From an uncultured Bdellovibrionales bacterium (lineage in GTDB: Bacteria > Bdellovibrionota > Bdellovibrionia > Bdellovibrionales > UBA1609): DNA of 53,643 nucleotides. The stretch is from the NCBI GenBank assembly GCA_938001965.1, contig CALLBC010000117.1, positions 1 through 53,643 on the forward strand, given 5' to 3'. A program made the translations under genes and the position numbers. Below, piece after piece: positions 33,335 through 42,350 of the stretch (the stretch's first letter is position 1; every line of letters starts with the position of its first letter). The notes under the pieces are model-generated. The model was not told where the DNA came from. It ran no database searches and saw only the letters and a program-made list of their open reading frames with translations.

Positions 33335-34234
33335 GCAAACCCTGTTGCGGCCCTCTGCTTTAGCTTTATATAGGGCTTTATCAGCGATATTAATAAGTTC
33401 CGCTTTATCCATGGTATCTGTTGGGGCTGTGGCAACACCACAGCTAATTGTGATGGTGGAGTTTTTACCATCTTCTCCAATAAAGGGTATGGCTTCAAAG
33501 GAGGCTCTAATGTTTTCAGCAAGTCTCAAAGCTTCTTCTTTATTGGCAAAGGGAAGGACCACGCCAAACTCTTCACCACCATATCGTGAAACAGTGCATG
33601 GAATATTCATGAGTCCATCTTTGATTCGCGCTGCAATATTTTGTAATAGTTTGTCACCAGCAGGATGCCCGTGCGTATCGTTGTATTTTTTAAAGTGATC
33701 CACATCAATCATTAATAAAGAAACTGGGGAGGATTCATTACAAAGAGCAAGCTCTTTGCTTAAACTCTCTTGGAAGAACCTGTGATTTGTTAAAAGCGTT
33801 ACAGGGTCAGTAATAGATAAATGCTTGTAGCGCTCTTTTTCGAGCATGAGTTCTCTAGTTTGTAAAACTTCTTTAATTTGGATTTTTAATATTTCATTAT
33901 CCCAAGGCTTCATAAAAAATTTATGAATAATTTGATCATTGATAGAGTCTGATAAATGTTGAATCTCAATTTGTCCTGACAAAATAATTCGATAGGAGGT
34001 AGGAGCTTTAAGTTTTACTGTGTTTAAAAAATCAAGGCCATTGATTGGGCCCATTTTAAAATCACTTATAATAATAGGAATTTCTTTTTTATAATCAGAA
34101 ATAAATTTTAACGCTTTTTTAGGGTCTGTAAAAGGCATTACCCTGAATTCATGGCGGAATAATCTATGTAAAGAGTCTAAAACTTCGCTTTCGTCATCAA
34201 CACACACTAATAATGGTAAATCGGCTACTTTCAT
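33329..34234 (-). CDS. Response regulator with REC and GGDEF (diguanylate cyclase) domains
   Basis: 301 residues. The REC domain (~1-125) has the acidic pair in VCVDDESEVLD, the phosphorylation site in IIISDFKMG, and the switch lysine in FMKPWDNEI. The GGDEF domain (~135-301) has LLMIDVDHFKKYNDTHGH and the active-site motif SRYGGEEF, so it should make cyclic di-GMP. The RxxD inhibitory site expected five residues before GGEEF is absent (the sequence is IPCTVSRY), so it may escape classic product inhibition. No histidine kinase is nearby. It is transcribed alone, and its final codons and stop lie in the last unit of element E. Confidence 0.95.
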   Translation of the reverse strand: MKVADLPLLVCVDDESEVLDSLHRLFRHEFRVMPFTDPKKALKFISDYKKEIPIIISDFKMGPINGLDFLNTVKLKAPTSYRIILSGQIEIQHLSDSINDQIIHKFFMKPWDNEILKIQIKEVLQTRELMLEKERYKHLSITDPVTLLTNHRFFQESLSKELALCNESSPVSLLMIDVDHFKKYNDTHGHPAGDKLLQNIAARIKDGLMNIPCTVSRYGGEEFGVVLPFANKEEALRLAENIRASFEAIPFIGEDGKNSTITISCGVATAPTDTMDKAELINIADKALYKAKAEGRNRVCA

Positions 34235-34307
34235 AAATAAATTATATATAGGGTAGTTTTTGGATTCAAGTTGTCTTTTTAAGTAATTTTGCTAACATTA
34301 ATAGTCT

Positions 34308-35738
34308 ATGAAATATTTAATATGTATTAGTATACTTCTTTTTTCGACTCATTTATTAGGTAAAGAGACCTCGATAAAGGTCCTGCAAAGCCAAATTGAT
34401 AAAAGAATCAAGAAAAGTAAAGTGAAAGCTAGTGATCTTGGCTTGCATATCATGGCTTCTAAAAATGGCAAATCTGAAGTTGTATTTGCATTAAACTCGG
34501 ATAAAAAGTTTATACCAGCCTCATTAACAAAAGTACCAACAGCCCTTGCTGCTTATAACTATCTTGGTGGGCAGCATAAGTTTACCACAAGCCTAGAAAG
34601 TGAAGGGGCAGTTATAAAGGGGAGTTTGCAAGGTAACTTATATTTAGTTGGTGGCGGTGATCCCACTTTTACCTCTGAGTCCATGTGGTCTTTAGTTAAT
34701 GAATTTAAAAGAGAAAATATCCACACCATTGAACGAGATATTATTGTTGATGACACCTATTTTGACTTTATTAGATATGACAAGTTCAGAGACCCAGTAA
34801 GGAAGGATAGGGCTTATGATGCTCCTATCGGTGCCATGTCATTCAATTGGAACTCAGTGAACATATTTATTAGGCCCACAACAGTTGGTCGTGAGGCCCA
34901 AGTTAGACCTGACCCAATTAGTAGTTACTTTAAGGTGATTAATAAAACCAAGACAGTGAAGGGAAGCCGACATAAATTAAAGGTGAGTAGAATAGCATCG
35001 GATATTCCAGGTGATTTTCCATTTGAAACCATAATAGTCAGTGGAACTATTGGTGAGCGAGCTAAGGAGTATGTTAGTTATAAAAGCATTACTCGTCCTG
35101 ATTTGTGGTCTGGTTATAACTTAAAGCAGTTTTTGGAAGAAAGAGGTATAAAAGTTTTAGGAAAAGTAAAAACTGGAAAAAGACCACAAAGAACCACTGT
35201 TAGAGCTTCATTTGTGAGTGCAACATTGTATAGTTCAATTAAAAGTATGAATAAATTTTCTAATAATTTTGTTGCTGAAATGTTAATTAAAAATATTGCT
35301 GCAAAATATAAACAGCCAGCTTCAATGGACTATGGTTTAAGTAAGGTTAATAGTTTCTTACAAAAAAATGGCTTTAAAAAAGAAAATTATAACTACGAGA
35401 ACGCCTCTGGTTTAACGAGAAAAAATTTATTTAGGCCAGTGGACTTTACGAATATGCTAATGCAATCGAAAAAAGATAATTTTACTTTTCCAGAATTTCT
35501 AACTACGCTTCCAATATCAGCCACTGATGGAACATTAAAAACTAGAATGACAAAGCTTAAGTCAGCGCAAAAAGTAAGGGCCAAGACGGGAATGTTAAAC
35601 GGTGTAGTAGGGTTAGCAGGTTTTTTACACAATAAAGACACGACTTACACTTTCACATTCATATTTAACGGTCAGCCTAACAAATTGAAAAATGCTCGTG
35701 ATCTTTTTGATTACATTAGTGCTGAGTTATCTAAGTAA
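34308..35738 (+). CDS. dacB: D-alanyl-D-alanine carboxypeptidase/endopeptidase, PBP4 family
   Basis: A periplasmic class-C low-molecular-mass penicillin-binding protein that trims or cleaves peptidoglycan peptides. The signal peptide is MKYLICISILLFSTHLLG. All three catalytic motifs are present: SxxK in PASLTKVPTA, SxN in FSNNFVAEM, and KTG in VRAKTGMLNGVVG. The long insert between the first two motifs (with VGGGDPTF and YDAPIGAMSFNWNSV) is characteristic of DacB. The 476-residue length matches. No clear ribosome-binding site precedes the ATG. It is convergent with cpaF, whose stop codon lies 2 bp away. Confidence 0.95.
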   Translation: MKYLICISILLFSTHLLGKETSIKVLQSQIDKRIKKSKVKASDLGLHIMASKNGKSEVVFALNSDKKFIPASLTKVPTALAAYNYLGGQHKFTTSLESEGAVIKGSLQGNLYLVGGGDPTFTSESMWSLVNEFKRENIHTIERDIIVDDTYFDFIRYDKFRDPVRKDRAYDAPIGAMSFNWNSVNIFIRPTTVGREAQVRPDPISSYFKVINKTKTVKGSRHKLKVSRIASDIPGDFPFETIIVSGTIGERAKEYVSYKSITRPDLWSGYNLKQFLEERGIKVLGKVKTGKRPQRTTVRASFVSATLYSSIKSMNKFSNNFVAEMLIKNIAAKYKQPASMDYGLSKVNSFLQKNGFKKENYNYENASGLTRKNLFRPVDFTNMLMQSKKDNFTFPEFLTTLPISATDGTLKTRMTKLKSAQKVRAKTGMLNGVVGLAGFLHNKDTTYTFTFIFNGQPNKLKNARDLFDYISAELSK

Positions 35739-35739
35739 A

Positions 35740-36852
35740 TCAATCAATGTAATTATTTACGAGTTTAAAGTTATTATTTTGTTCATTGTTGAATATGGGC
35801 TCTAGTATAAAGCCTGAATCTTCTAAGGAGTTGATGCGGTCAATACTTTGTAAGATACGTTTATTATTTTTAATATTAACAGTTACAATTAAGTCTAGGC
35901 TTAATTGTATGAGCTGGCGTATGGCTCTCAGGCTCCATTGAGGGGCGCCCATTTGGATAAGCATTTCTAAACGCAAAAGTGCTTGTTTTGGGTGATTTGC
36001 ATGTAAAGAGCATAGACCTCCTTCATGACCAGTAGATAGTGCCATCAGGTAATCTTTTGCTTCACCGCCCCTTATTTCACCCACAATTATTCTATTGGGC
36101 CGCATTCGTAAGCTTTGCTTGAGTAAATCTGCTTGGGAATAACATGTTAAATCAGTAGAATGCTCAGCTCTTGTTAATAGTTTTGTGCTTGAAAAATTTG
36201 GGCAAATGAGTTCGTCAGTGTCTTCAATGATCACGCAACGGTCCAGTTCTGAAATAGACTGTAAGCAGCAGTTTAAAATAGTAGTTTTCCCTGACCCTGT
36301 AGGGCCCACAATCAATATATTTTTATGATTGTTTATTTGTTCTTTTAAAAAATTTATTTGTTCACTTTTAGCCCAGCCTGAGTCGAGTAGGTTTTCAAAA
36401 TTCCATTTGTTATGTGAATGCCTTCTCAAGGTTATGCAGGCTGGGTTTGAAATTGGTCGGGTAACAATATGTACTCTAAACCCTCTCCAGTTTGTATTGA
36501 GGTGGGGAGTATGTAGATTCACTTGTGATTGTGTTTCTAGATTGAGTTTATGTATAAAATTATCAAATGTTTTATGACTATAAAAAGAATCAGTGTGTTT
36601 TATAAATTGACCAGACTCTTCATAAACTATGTTTTTGGGACCATTGATAATAATTTCACTAATATTGGTATTGTCTAAAATTGTATGTAGGGGGCCGTAG
36701 TTAAAAAATTCATTGATTATTCTTTTTTGTACTTCAAGGGGTTCATTTTCAAAATTGTTTTTTAAAAAAATTTCTAAATCACTTTGCGATGAATCAGAGT
36801 TGTGTTTATTGATTATATTCTCAGCTTCTTTGTAAAAATAATTTTGTAACAT
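35740..36852 (-). CDS. cpaF: CpaF/TadA-type secretion ATPase
   Basis: The cytoplasmic ATPase that powers Tad pilus assembly or secretion. 370 residues with the CpaF N-terminal domain (FNYGPLHTILDN, ISEIIINGPKNIVYEESGQF), Walker A GPTGSGKTTIL, the Asp box CVIIEDTDEL, the signature IIVGEIRGGEAKDYLMALSTGHEGG, and the His box LHANHPKQALLRLE. It lies 5 bp after the secretin gene; the ribosome-binding site GGAG is inside the secretin's last codons. TadC lies 23 kb away in this window and TadB is missing, so the Tad set is dispersed. Confidence 0.95.
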   Translation of the reverse strand: MLQNYFYKEAENIINKHNSDSSQSDLEIFLKNNFENEPLEVQKRIINEFFNYGPLHTILDNTNISEIIINGPKNIVYEESGQFIKHTDSFYSHKTFDNFIHKLNLETQSQVNLHTPHLNTNWRGFRVHIVTRPISNPACITLRRHSHNKWNFENLLDSGWAKSEQINFLKEQINNHKNILIVGPTGSGKTTILNCCLQSISELDRCVIIEDTDELICPNFSSTKLLTRAEHSTDLTCYSQADLLKQSLRMRPNRIIVGEIRGGEAKDYLMALSTGHEGGLCSLHANHPKQALLRLEMLIQMGAPQWSLRAIRQLIQLSLDLIVTVNIKNNKRILQSIDRINSLEDSGFILEPIFNNEQNNNFKLVNNYID

Positions 36853-36857
36853 AATTT

Positions 36858-38105
36858 TTATTCATCTCCACTAAGCAAGGTTGGGGTAACAATGAGCGCC
36901 ATTTTTGTATGTAACTTATTGTTTGAATTACTTGTTAAAATTTTATTGAGGAGGGGAATATGACTAAATGGCATAGGGCCTTTATTACCATTTCTAGAGA
37001 CAGAGCTTTCTAAACCGCTCACAATGATAGGGGTTTTGTTTTTTGTATTTACATAAGTTAAAAGAGTTTTTGATTTAATGGCTGGTAATTGACCATCTCC
37101 GCTGCTATCAAGGTGCGAAATATCATACTGAAGCTTAAGTTTTACTTTTTCATCTGAGAGTAAGTTTGGTGTGAATTTAAATGTAAGTCCATAATCTTTC
37201 CATACAACACTACTATTAATGTATCCTGATGTTCTAACAGGAAATTGTCCACCCTCACTAAACTGGCATTCACGGTTTATTTCACAAATTAGTTGAGTTT
37301 GATAAACTATATTAACATGGCCATTGTCAGAGGATTGATTAAGTAGAGCATCAAATGAAGAGTTATCAGCAAAGCTTTTTAAGACTTTAGCTTGGAAAGC
37401 TCCTGACCATGATAAGCCAAAATTTGTACTATTTGATTTACTAAGTTCAATAAAATTTAAATTTAAACGGATTTGTTTACTTAAGTGCTCCAGGTTATGT
37501 TCCTTAATTCTAAAACCCATGAGCTTAAAGATATGGTCAAAGTCTTCTGTGGACGAATTTTTGAGTCTATAAATTGTTGGATGTGGAATTAATTTAAGTT
37601 GAGGCATAAACTGTGAATATGTAAATAGTAAGGGGTTTAATTTTTTAAGAGCTAATTCCTGTACATCTTTGTCAATTTTAGCATTCATTAAAAAATAAAC
37701 CTGATATTTTTGGGCCACTTGATAAATTTTTTCCCAATCTTTAAATCGATACAAGTTACCATTAATTGCTGGGGTGTTCTCCACAAAGTCTATGTCTAAA
37801 CCTTTTAGGGATTTAAGTAACTTTTTATACATAAGGTAAATTTTATGTTTTTTCTTATTTATGATTTGAATTTTATAATTTTTGTTTAAAGTTTTTATTT
37901 CAGATAAGCCTTCACTTTGACCTTGAATTTTAATTTTGCTTCCTAGATCTGACCACTTAATATATTTACTGCCACTAATACTGACCTTGTGTTTGCTATT
38001 GATTGGAAGTAGCAGTGATTCTCCAATCTTTATTATATGTTTTTTAGCTAGTAGTGGCGGTGAAAAAAATAGTGTAATGAGTATAGATAAAATTAATTGT
38101 TTCAT
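36858..38105 (-). CDS. cpaC: CpaC/RcpA-type outer-membrane secretin
   Basis: The secretin forms the outer-membrane pore of the Tad system. A signal peptide (MKQLILSILITLFFSPPLLA) precedes an N-terminal domain resembling the short pilus-secretin region (IIKIGESLLLPI, KIKIQGQSEGLSEIKTL). The secretin core is at ~270-412: EGGQFPV, VVWKDYGLTFKFTPNLL, SKTLLTYVNTKNKTPIIVSGL and HIPLLNKILTSN, with the closing MALIVTPTLL. At 415 residues it is a compact CpaC. It is directly followed by cpaF. The gap to the gene upstream is 93 bp, so it may have its own promoter. Confidence 0.92.
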   Translation of the reverse strand: MKQLILSILITLFFSPPLLAKKHIIKIGESLLLPINSKHKVSISGSKYIKWSDLGSKIKIQGQSEGLSEIKTLNKNYKIQIINKKKHKIYLMYKKLLKSLKGLDIDFVENTPAINGNLYRFKDWEKIYQVAQKYQVYFLMNAKIDKDVQELALKKLNPLLFTYSQFMPQLKLIPHPTIYRLKNSSTEDFDHIFKLMGFRIKEHNLEHLSKQIRLNLNFIELSKSNSTNFGLSWSGAFQAKVLKSFADNSSFDALLNQSSDNGHVNIVYQTQLICEINRECQFSEGGQFPVRTSGYINSSVVWKDYGLTFKFTPNLLSDEKVKLKLQYDISHLDSSGDGQLPAIKSKTLLTYVNTKNKTPIIVSGLESSVSRNGNKGPMPFSHIPLLNKILTSNSNNKLHTKMALIVTPTLLSGDE

Positions 38106-38198
38106 ATTTGTGACTACTGCAAACTATATGAAATGAATCAGCATTTAAATAGGCTGAGTTCGAATAGGGATATGCAGGAATCGGATTAATAATTCGAA

Positions 38199-38894
38199 TT
38201 AAAATCGAATTAAAAAAAATAAAACAACTAAGCCAATTAACCCTAAACCAATGTTTTTCTTTGAGAAATAATCTACAGGCTCTTCGATAATGGGTTCTTC
38301 ATCAGGAATATCGTCAACAATATCATTATCGCTGATAGTGTCCTTATACTGGGTTACTTTAGGTTCAGCCACCTTTGGTTTATTATCAGTAGGAGATAAA
38401 ACTTTTAAGCTTGAAATAGCTTTCATGAAATCATTCACATAAACTGTGTAATAATCTTTGTGTGATGTGAACGTTACTAATACAGAGATCTTTTTTTTAA
38501 TTGTGGCTAAATAGCGTGTATAAAAATCAGGTGCTTCACTGTTATAAGATAAGCCATCCACCCAGGTTTGATTATTAATATTAGTTTTTTTGACCTGTAA
38601 TTTTTTAGCTTTAAAATGTTTATTTCCCTGGATAGTGATTCCAGGTTTACCACTGATCTCTTTAATATATATGTCTAGAGAGTCTTGAGGGCCCACTTCT
38701 TTTGCTGCTAAAACAATAACTGCAGACTTAATTTTTTTTTCGTATTGATTTGAACAGTTCCAGGTACTGCCTTTCACTTCACAAGTCCAGTTAGAGGGAA
38801 GCTCAAAGCTTACAAAGGAGTTTTTAAATAACTTAGCAAGTGAAGCCTGACTAAAAAGTATAACTATAATAAATAGAAATAATTTTTTGCTCAT
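38199..38894 (-). CDS. Exported, C-terminally membrane-anchored protein of unknown function
   Basis: No family recognised. A signal peptide (MSKKLFLFIIVILFSQASLA) is followed by ~150 residues containing a likely disulphide pair (WTCEVKGSTWNCSNQ). Then comes an acidic, proline-rich stretch (DDIPDEEPIIEEPVD) and a C-terminal transmembrane helix (GLGLIGLVVLFFLIRF). It should be periplasmic and tethered at its C-terminus. Its start overlaps the stop of hpt by 1 bp, so it is translationally coupled to that gene. A palindrome, AATTCGA / TCGAATT at 38191-38211, spans its stop codon. Confidence 0.75.
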   Translation of the reverse strand: MSKKLFLFIIVILFSQASLAKLFKNSFVSFELPSNWTCEVKGSTWNCSNQYEKKIKSAVIVLAAKEVGPQDSLDIYIKEISGKPGITIQGNKHFKAKKLQVKKTNINNQTWVDGLSYNSEAPDFYTRYLATIKKKISVLVTFTSHKDYYTVYVNDFMKAISSLKVLSPTDNKPKVAEPKVTQYKDTISDNDIVDDIPDEEPIIEEPVDYFSKKNIGLGLIGLVVLFFLIRF

Positions 38895-39421
38895 TAATTT
38901 AAATTTTGTACCTGAGCAATATAGGGTAGGGTTCTGAACTGTTGGTTATAATCTAGGCCATAGCCAACAACAAATTCATTACCAATGGCAAAGCCAACAT
39001 AGTCTGGTTTAAAATCATTTTTTTGCGCTTCAGGCTTATGAAGTAAAGTAACAGTAGTGATGCTTTCAGGGTTACGAGTTTTTAACATTTGATAAACAGC
39101 TTCTATTGTGGTGCCTGTATCAATAATATCTTCAACTAGGATGACATGTTTGTTTTGGATGGATTGGGAAAGATCTAGTGTAACTTTAACTTCGCCAGAG
39201 CTTTGTGTGCCGGAGTAGCTAGATAAGCCTAAAAAGTCACATGTAAAATCGCAATCCATATTTCTAATTAGATCTGAGAAAAACATAAATGAGCCATTTA
39301 AAATACAAACGCAGACAATATCTTTATTGCCGTACTTTTCCGTGATCTCTTTGCCAAGCTCTAAAATACGATCTGAAATTTGTTGCTCTGTAATTAAGGG
39401 AGAAAGTTTAATATGGTCCAT
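38894..39421 (-). CDS. hpt: Hypoxanthine phosphoribosyltransferase
   Basis: Salvages hypoxanthine (and often guanine) to the nucleotide using PRPP in the cytoplasm. The PRPP-binding loop is HVILVEDIIDTGTTIEAVY, and the family N-terminal CVCILNGSFMFFSDLIR and C-terminal PDYVGFAIGNEFVVGYGLDY are clear. Length 175 is normal. It is the first gene of a pair with the exported protein downstream, overlapping by 1 bp. Upstream, 39422-39524 is an AT-rich promoter region after the zinc-ribbon gene on the same strand. Confidence 0.96.
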   Translation of the reverse strand: MDHIKLSPLITEQQISDRILELGKEITEKYGNKDIVCVCILNGSFMFFSDLIRNMDCDFTCDFLGLSSYSGTQSSGEVKVTLDLSQSIQNKHVILVEDIIDTGTTIEAVYQMLKTRNPESITTVTLLHKPEAQKNDFKPDYVGFAIGNEFVVGYGLDYNQQFRTLPYIAQVQNLN

Positions 39422-39524
39422 TTATAATCCTTTGTATATATCCTATAGTTTTTAATATTTTTTATGTAAAAAGCCAATTAAATTAAAAAAAAATATAGTT
39501 GGTGATATTGGGTTGGGCATATAG

Positions 39525-40523
39525 CTACTCAAAACGAATCACAGCAAGTAGCTGGGTCTTTTGCTCTAAAAACTGAGGAGATCCCATGATACTTAGTGGC
39601 GAGTTATAGTTATCTTCAAGGAATGCCGCTGAGAGTTCATTGTGAGGAAGTTGAATTTTAAGCAAAACCACATCTTCTTTGCTAATGTTGAGTGATCTTG
39701 ACCAGTCAATGGATGAGGCGCTTCCTTCCTTGTTGGGGATATTTGCATTTACACGAATACGAATACTATCTATGGGCTCATTGGGCTTGCTGCTATGGGA
39801 AAATACAAATTTAATTCCTTTGAGCTCACCATCTTCAAGGGATTCAACCATATAGTCCAGCTGGCTACTCTTAGATTTTGCAAGTTCCCAGTTTCTATCA
39901 ATGGGAAGTCTTGCAGCGGAAAGGTTTTGAATATTTAGTTCACCTTTTTTTAACACTGAGGCAGCTACTTTTGCGCCACCAGTAAAGTATTTTTCAACTT
40001 GTCCAGGTAGTATTTCGTAAAAGTTGAACGTGGCAGTTTTAACAGTTACTGCTGCAGGGGTGACTTCATCATTGTCTGAGTCACTGCTATCGGCAAGGCT
40101 TGCTGTGCTAACTTCAGCTTTAGCTACTTTTTTTGGTTTGTCTTTACCGCCTTTAGCTAACGCCTTTAACTGCTTTTTAAAGCTTGGAACCTTAGCTTTT
40201 ACTTTAGGGCTTTTCATAGTTTTAAGTTGCTCATCATCTAGCTCAACAACTTTTCCTTCAGGGGACTCAACATTGGAGTCAGTGACTTCCACTTCTGGTG
40301 TAAATGAGAGTTCATCATTAGCCGGGGCACTTGGTTTATTGATAAAAATAAAAAATGCAGCAATAGCTACAATAATTGAAAACGAAATTTGGAAATAGGG
40401 GTCTTTTAAAAGCTGGACCAGCTTTGGTGGTTTTTCAGGTTTGTATTTTTCGAGGTTAACTCCGCAGTTTGCACAGTAAACATCTTTGGGCTGTGTAAAG
40501 CCACATTTTCCACAAACAATCAT
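39525..40523 (-). CDS. Zinc-ribbon membrane protein of unknown function
   Basis: The N-terminus has two CxxC pairs (VCGKCGF and YCANCGV), a zinc ribbon of about 22 residues. A single transmembrane helix follows (about 48-64, ISFSIIVAIAAFFIFI), so the ribbon is cytoplasmic. The remaining ~265 residues should be periplasmic. The first part is charged and disordered (ELDDEQLKTMKSPKVKAKVP). The last ~160 residues look folded and beta-rich (FNFYEILPGQVEKYFTG to the end). No enzyme motif is seen. It is divergent from mraZ, with 148 bp between the starts. Confidence 0.78.
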   Translation of the reverse strand: MIVCGKCGFTQPKDVYCANCGVNLEKYKPEKPPKLVQLLKDPYFQISFSIIVAIAAFFIFINKPSAPANDELSFTPEVEVTDSNVESPEGKVVELDDEQLKTMKSPKVKAKVPSFKKQLKALAKGGKDKPKKVAKAEVSTASLADSSDSDNDEVTPAAVTVKTATFNFYEILPGQVEKYFTGGAKVAASVLKKGELNIQNLSAARLPIDRNWELAKSKSSQLDYMVESLEDGELKGIKFVFSHSSKPNEPIDSIRIRVNANIPNKEGSASSIDWSRSLNISKEDVVLLKIQLPHNELSAAFLEDNYNSPLSIMGSPQFLEQKTQLLAVIRFE

Positions 40524-40634
40524 TGAAAAAGGCCTTATATTAAGGGGTTAGATGCACTGTCCTTAGTCTAACATAGATCATAGATAAGAGCCTAGATTAA
40601 TTAACCAGACTTGATGCGGAGCCCCTATGTGATA

Positions 40635-40661
40635 AAGTGGAATGTAGTGGAATAAAGTGGA
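40635..40661 (+). promoter_or_regulatory. MraZ operator: three GTGGA repeats at 10-bp spacing
   Basis: GTGG starts at 40637, 40647 and 40657, exactly 10 bp apart, each followed by A. MraZ is known to bind several short direct repeats of the TGGGN or AAAGTGG kind at one-turn spacing just before its own gene. The third repeat is part of the mraZ ribosome-binding site (GTGGAG), so binding would block both transcription and the translation start. Confidence 0.8.
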
Positions 40662-40671
40662 GAAGTTTAAA

Positions 40672-41148
40672 ATGGCAGTAAAGCCCAAACAAAAGTATTT
40701 TCGTGGTCGCTTTCAATGTCGTTTAAATGATAAAGGCCGCCTTAGTCTACCATCCGCTTTCAGAGGGAAGAGTGAGAGTAGTGAGACCTTAATAGTGACT
40801 AATAGTCTCTATCAGAGCAAAAGATGCTTAGATGTTTACACGTTAAAGCAATGGACTGAGCTAGAAAAACAAATATTAAAACTTCCTAGACTAAAGCCTG
40901 AGGTCCAAGCGTACCAAAGGTTCTATATGGCTGGTGGTTTAGAGGTAAAAATTGATAGTCAAAGTAGAATGTTGATACCAATGAGCCTAAGGCAGTTTGC
41001 CAACTTAAAAGAGGATGTAATGATTGTTGGCCTAGGAAATAAGTTTGAAGTTTGGTCAGAAAAAATATGGTCTGAACTTTATAAAAACATGAATAACAAC
41101 TTTGATCAAATTGTTGAAACAGTATCCGAGTTAATGAATGAAAAATAA
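40672..41148 (+). CDS. mraZ: Transcriptional regulator MraZ
   Basis: First gene of the dcw cluster; a ring-forming AbrB-fold protein that represses its own operon. Start: ATG 40672 with GGAG nine bases upstream. GTG 40657 is in frame but lies in the operator. The two SpoVT/AbrB half-domains are visible: YFRGRFQCRLNDKGRLSLPS with AFR, and GLEVKIDSQSRMLIPMSLRQF. Length 158 is normal. The stop overlaps rsmH by 11 bp. Confidence 0.96.
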   Translation: MAVKPKQKYFRGRFQCRLNDKGRLSLPSAFRGKSESSETLIVTNSLYQSKRCLDVYTLKQWTELEKQILKLPRLKPEVQAYQRFYMAGGLEVKIDSQSRMLIPMSLRQFANLKEDVMIVGLGNKFEVWSEKIWSELYKNMNNNFDQIVETVSELMNEK

Positions 41149-42061
41149 TTTAGACTTACATATCCCAGTTTTACTTCCAGAAGTTCTTAACTTTGTTAAA
41201 AGTTGTAATTTTGAACAATTCAGTTATCTGGACGCCACATTTGGACGTGGAGGTCATGCTTTAGAGATTAACAAATTATTTGAAAACTTAAAAATAATTG
41301 CAGTTGATCAGGATATGGAGGCCATAGAGTATGGAAAGCAGCTTTTTGCTGAAAAGGAAAAAAATGAGGAGATAGTATTTATTCACTCAAACTTTTCAAA
41401 AATAAATGGTTACAAAAGTTTAATAAATAACTTTGTGAATAACACTGGAATATCATTCATATTGGCAGACTTAGGAGTAAGCTCACCGCAATTGGATGAT
41501 GCTGAAAGGGGCTTTAGCTTTTATAAAGAGGGGCCTTTGGATATGAGAATGGATCATAGCCAAAGTTTAACAGCTAGTCATATAGTTAATGAATGGAGTG
41601 AAGAGGACTTAATTGAATTGTTTATTACAAAAGGTGAAGTAAGACGACCGCAAAAGGTTGTGGATAAGATAATTACTAGACGAAAAATAAAAAAGTTTGA
41701 GTCTACGGATGATCTTTCTTATTTAATTGAAGACTGCTTAGGTTGGAGAAAAAAAGGGCAGCACCCTGCAACTCATTTCTTTTTAGCATTAAGACTTGAA
41801 GTTAATAAAGAGCTTGAGGTTGTTGAAAACTCTATTGAGTCCCTTTTGGATCTACTGGCGCCTGGAGGACTTTTATTAGTAATAACTTTTCACTCATTAG
41901 AGGATAGGATTGTTAAGTATAAATTTAAAGAGTTAGCAGAAGCCAAGGGTAAAATACTTACTAAAAAAGTTGTGCAGGCTAGTTGGGAAGATAAAAAGAA
42001 AAATAAAAGAGCACGAAGTGCAAAGTTAAGAGTTTTTGAGAGGGGGGCTTATGTCATCTAA
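41138..42061 (+). CDS. rsmH: 16S rRNA m4C1402 methyltransferase
   Basis: RsmH (MraW) methylates N4 of C1402 in 16S rRNA using SAM. Signatures: HIPVLLPEVLNF, YLDATFGRGGHA, AVDQDMEAIEYG, ILADLGVSSPQLDDAERGFSF, GPLDMRMDHSQ, ATHFFLALRLEVNKEL and GGLLLVITFHSLEDRIVK. All are family marks in the right order. 307 residues, the usual length. It overlaps mraZ by 11 bp and ftsL by 11 bp, so the three are tightly coupled. Confidence 0.97.
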   Translation: MKNNLDLHIPVLLPEVLNFVKSCNFEQFSYLDATFGRGGHALEINKLFENLKIIAVDQDMEAIEYGKQLFAEKEKNEEIVFIHSNFSKINGYKSLINNFVNNTGISFILADLGVSSPQLDDAERGFSFYKEGPLDMRMDHSQSLTASHIVNEWSEEDLIELFITKGEVRRPQKVVDKIITRRKIKKFESTDDLSYLIEDCLGWRKKGQHPATHFFLALRLEVNKELEVVENSIESLLDLLAPGGLLLVITFHSLEDRIVKYKFKELAEAKGKILTKKVVQASWEDKKKNKRARSAKLRVFERGAYVI

Positions 42062-42350
42062 AACAGCATCTGAGGTAAAACCATTTATAAGTGTGATCAT
42101 AATTATTATGACCCTCTTTTCATTAGTATTTTTTAAAATGGAAGTGAGGCGCATGGGTTATTCCATGTTAAAGCAGGTGCAAGAGTATAAAACTATGAAA
42201 GACATGCATCGTCTAAAAGTAATTAAGTACGCAAGAATAACTAGCCCAGAGAGGTTAAGAAGAATGGCAAAGACTCATTTAACTTTATCAGAGGCAGAGC
42301 TTGGACAAATTATCCAAATTTCTGGGGAGAAAATAGCATTAAAGCAATAA
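42051..42350 (+). CDS. ftsL: Cell division protein FtsL-like
   Basis: A small bitopic division protein that, with FtsB and FtsQ, activates the septal FtsWI synthase. Start chosen at 42051 because GAGGGGGG is directly upstream; 42036 adds five residues without a ribosome-binding site. It has a short cytoplasmic part, one transmembrane helix (FISVIIIIMTLFSLVFF), then a coiled-coil periplasmic part (QVQEYKTMKDMHRLKVIKYA, ITSPERLRRMAK), as in FtsL. Sequence identity in this family is always low; position between rsmH and ftsI supports the call. Confidence 0.88.
   Translation: MSSKTASEVKPFISVIIIIMTLFSLVFFKMEVRRMGYSMLKQVQEYKTMKDMHRLKVIKYARITSPERLRRMAKTHLTLSEAELGQIIQISGEKIALKQ

Noticed and set aside
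33142-33522. 126-codon minus-strand reading frame across the repeats
   Set aside because: It runs through element E and out of frame into the GGDEF gene, its repeated peptide simply reflects the DNA repeats, and it has no ribosome-binding site.
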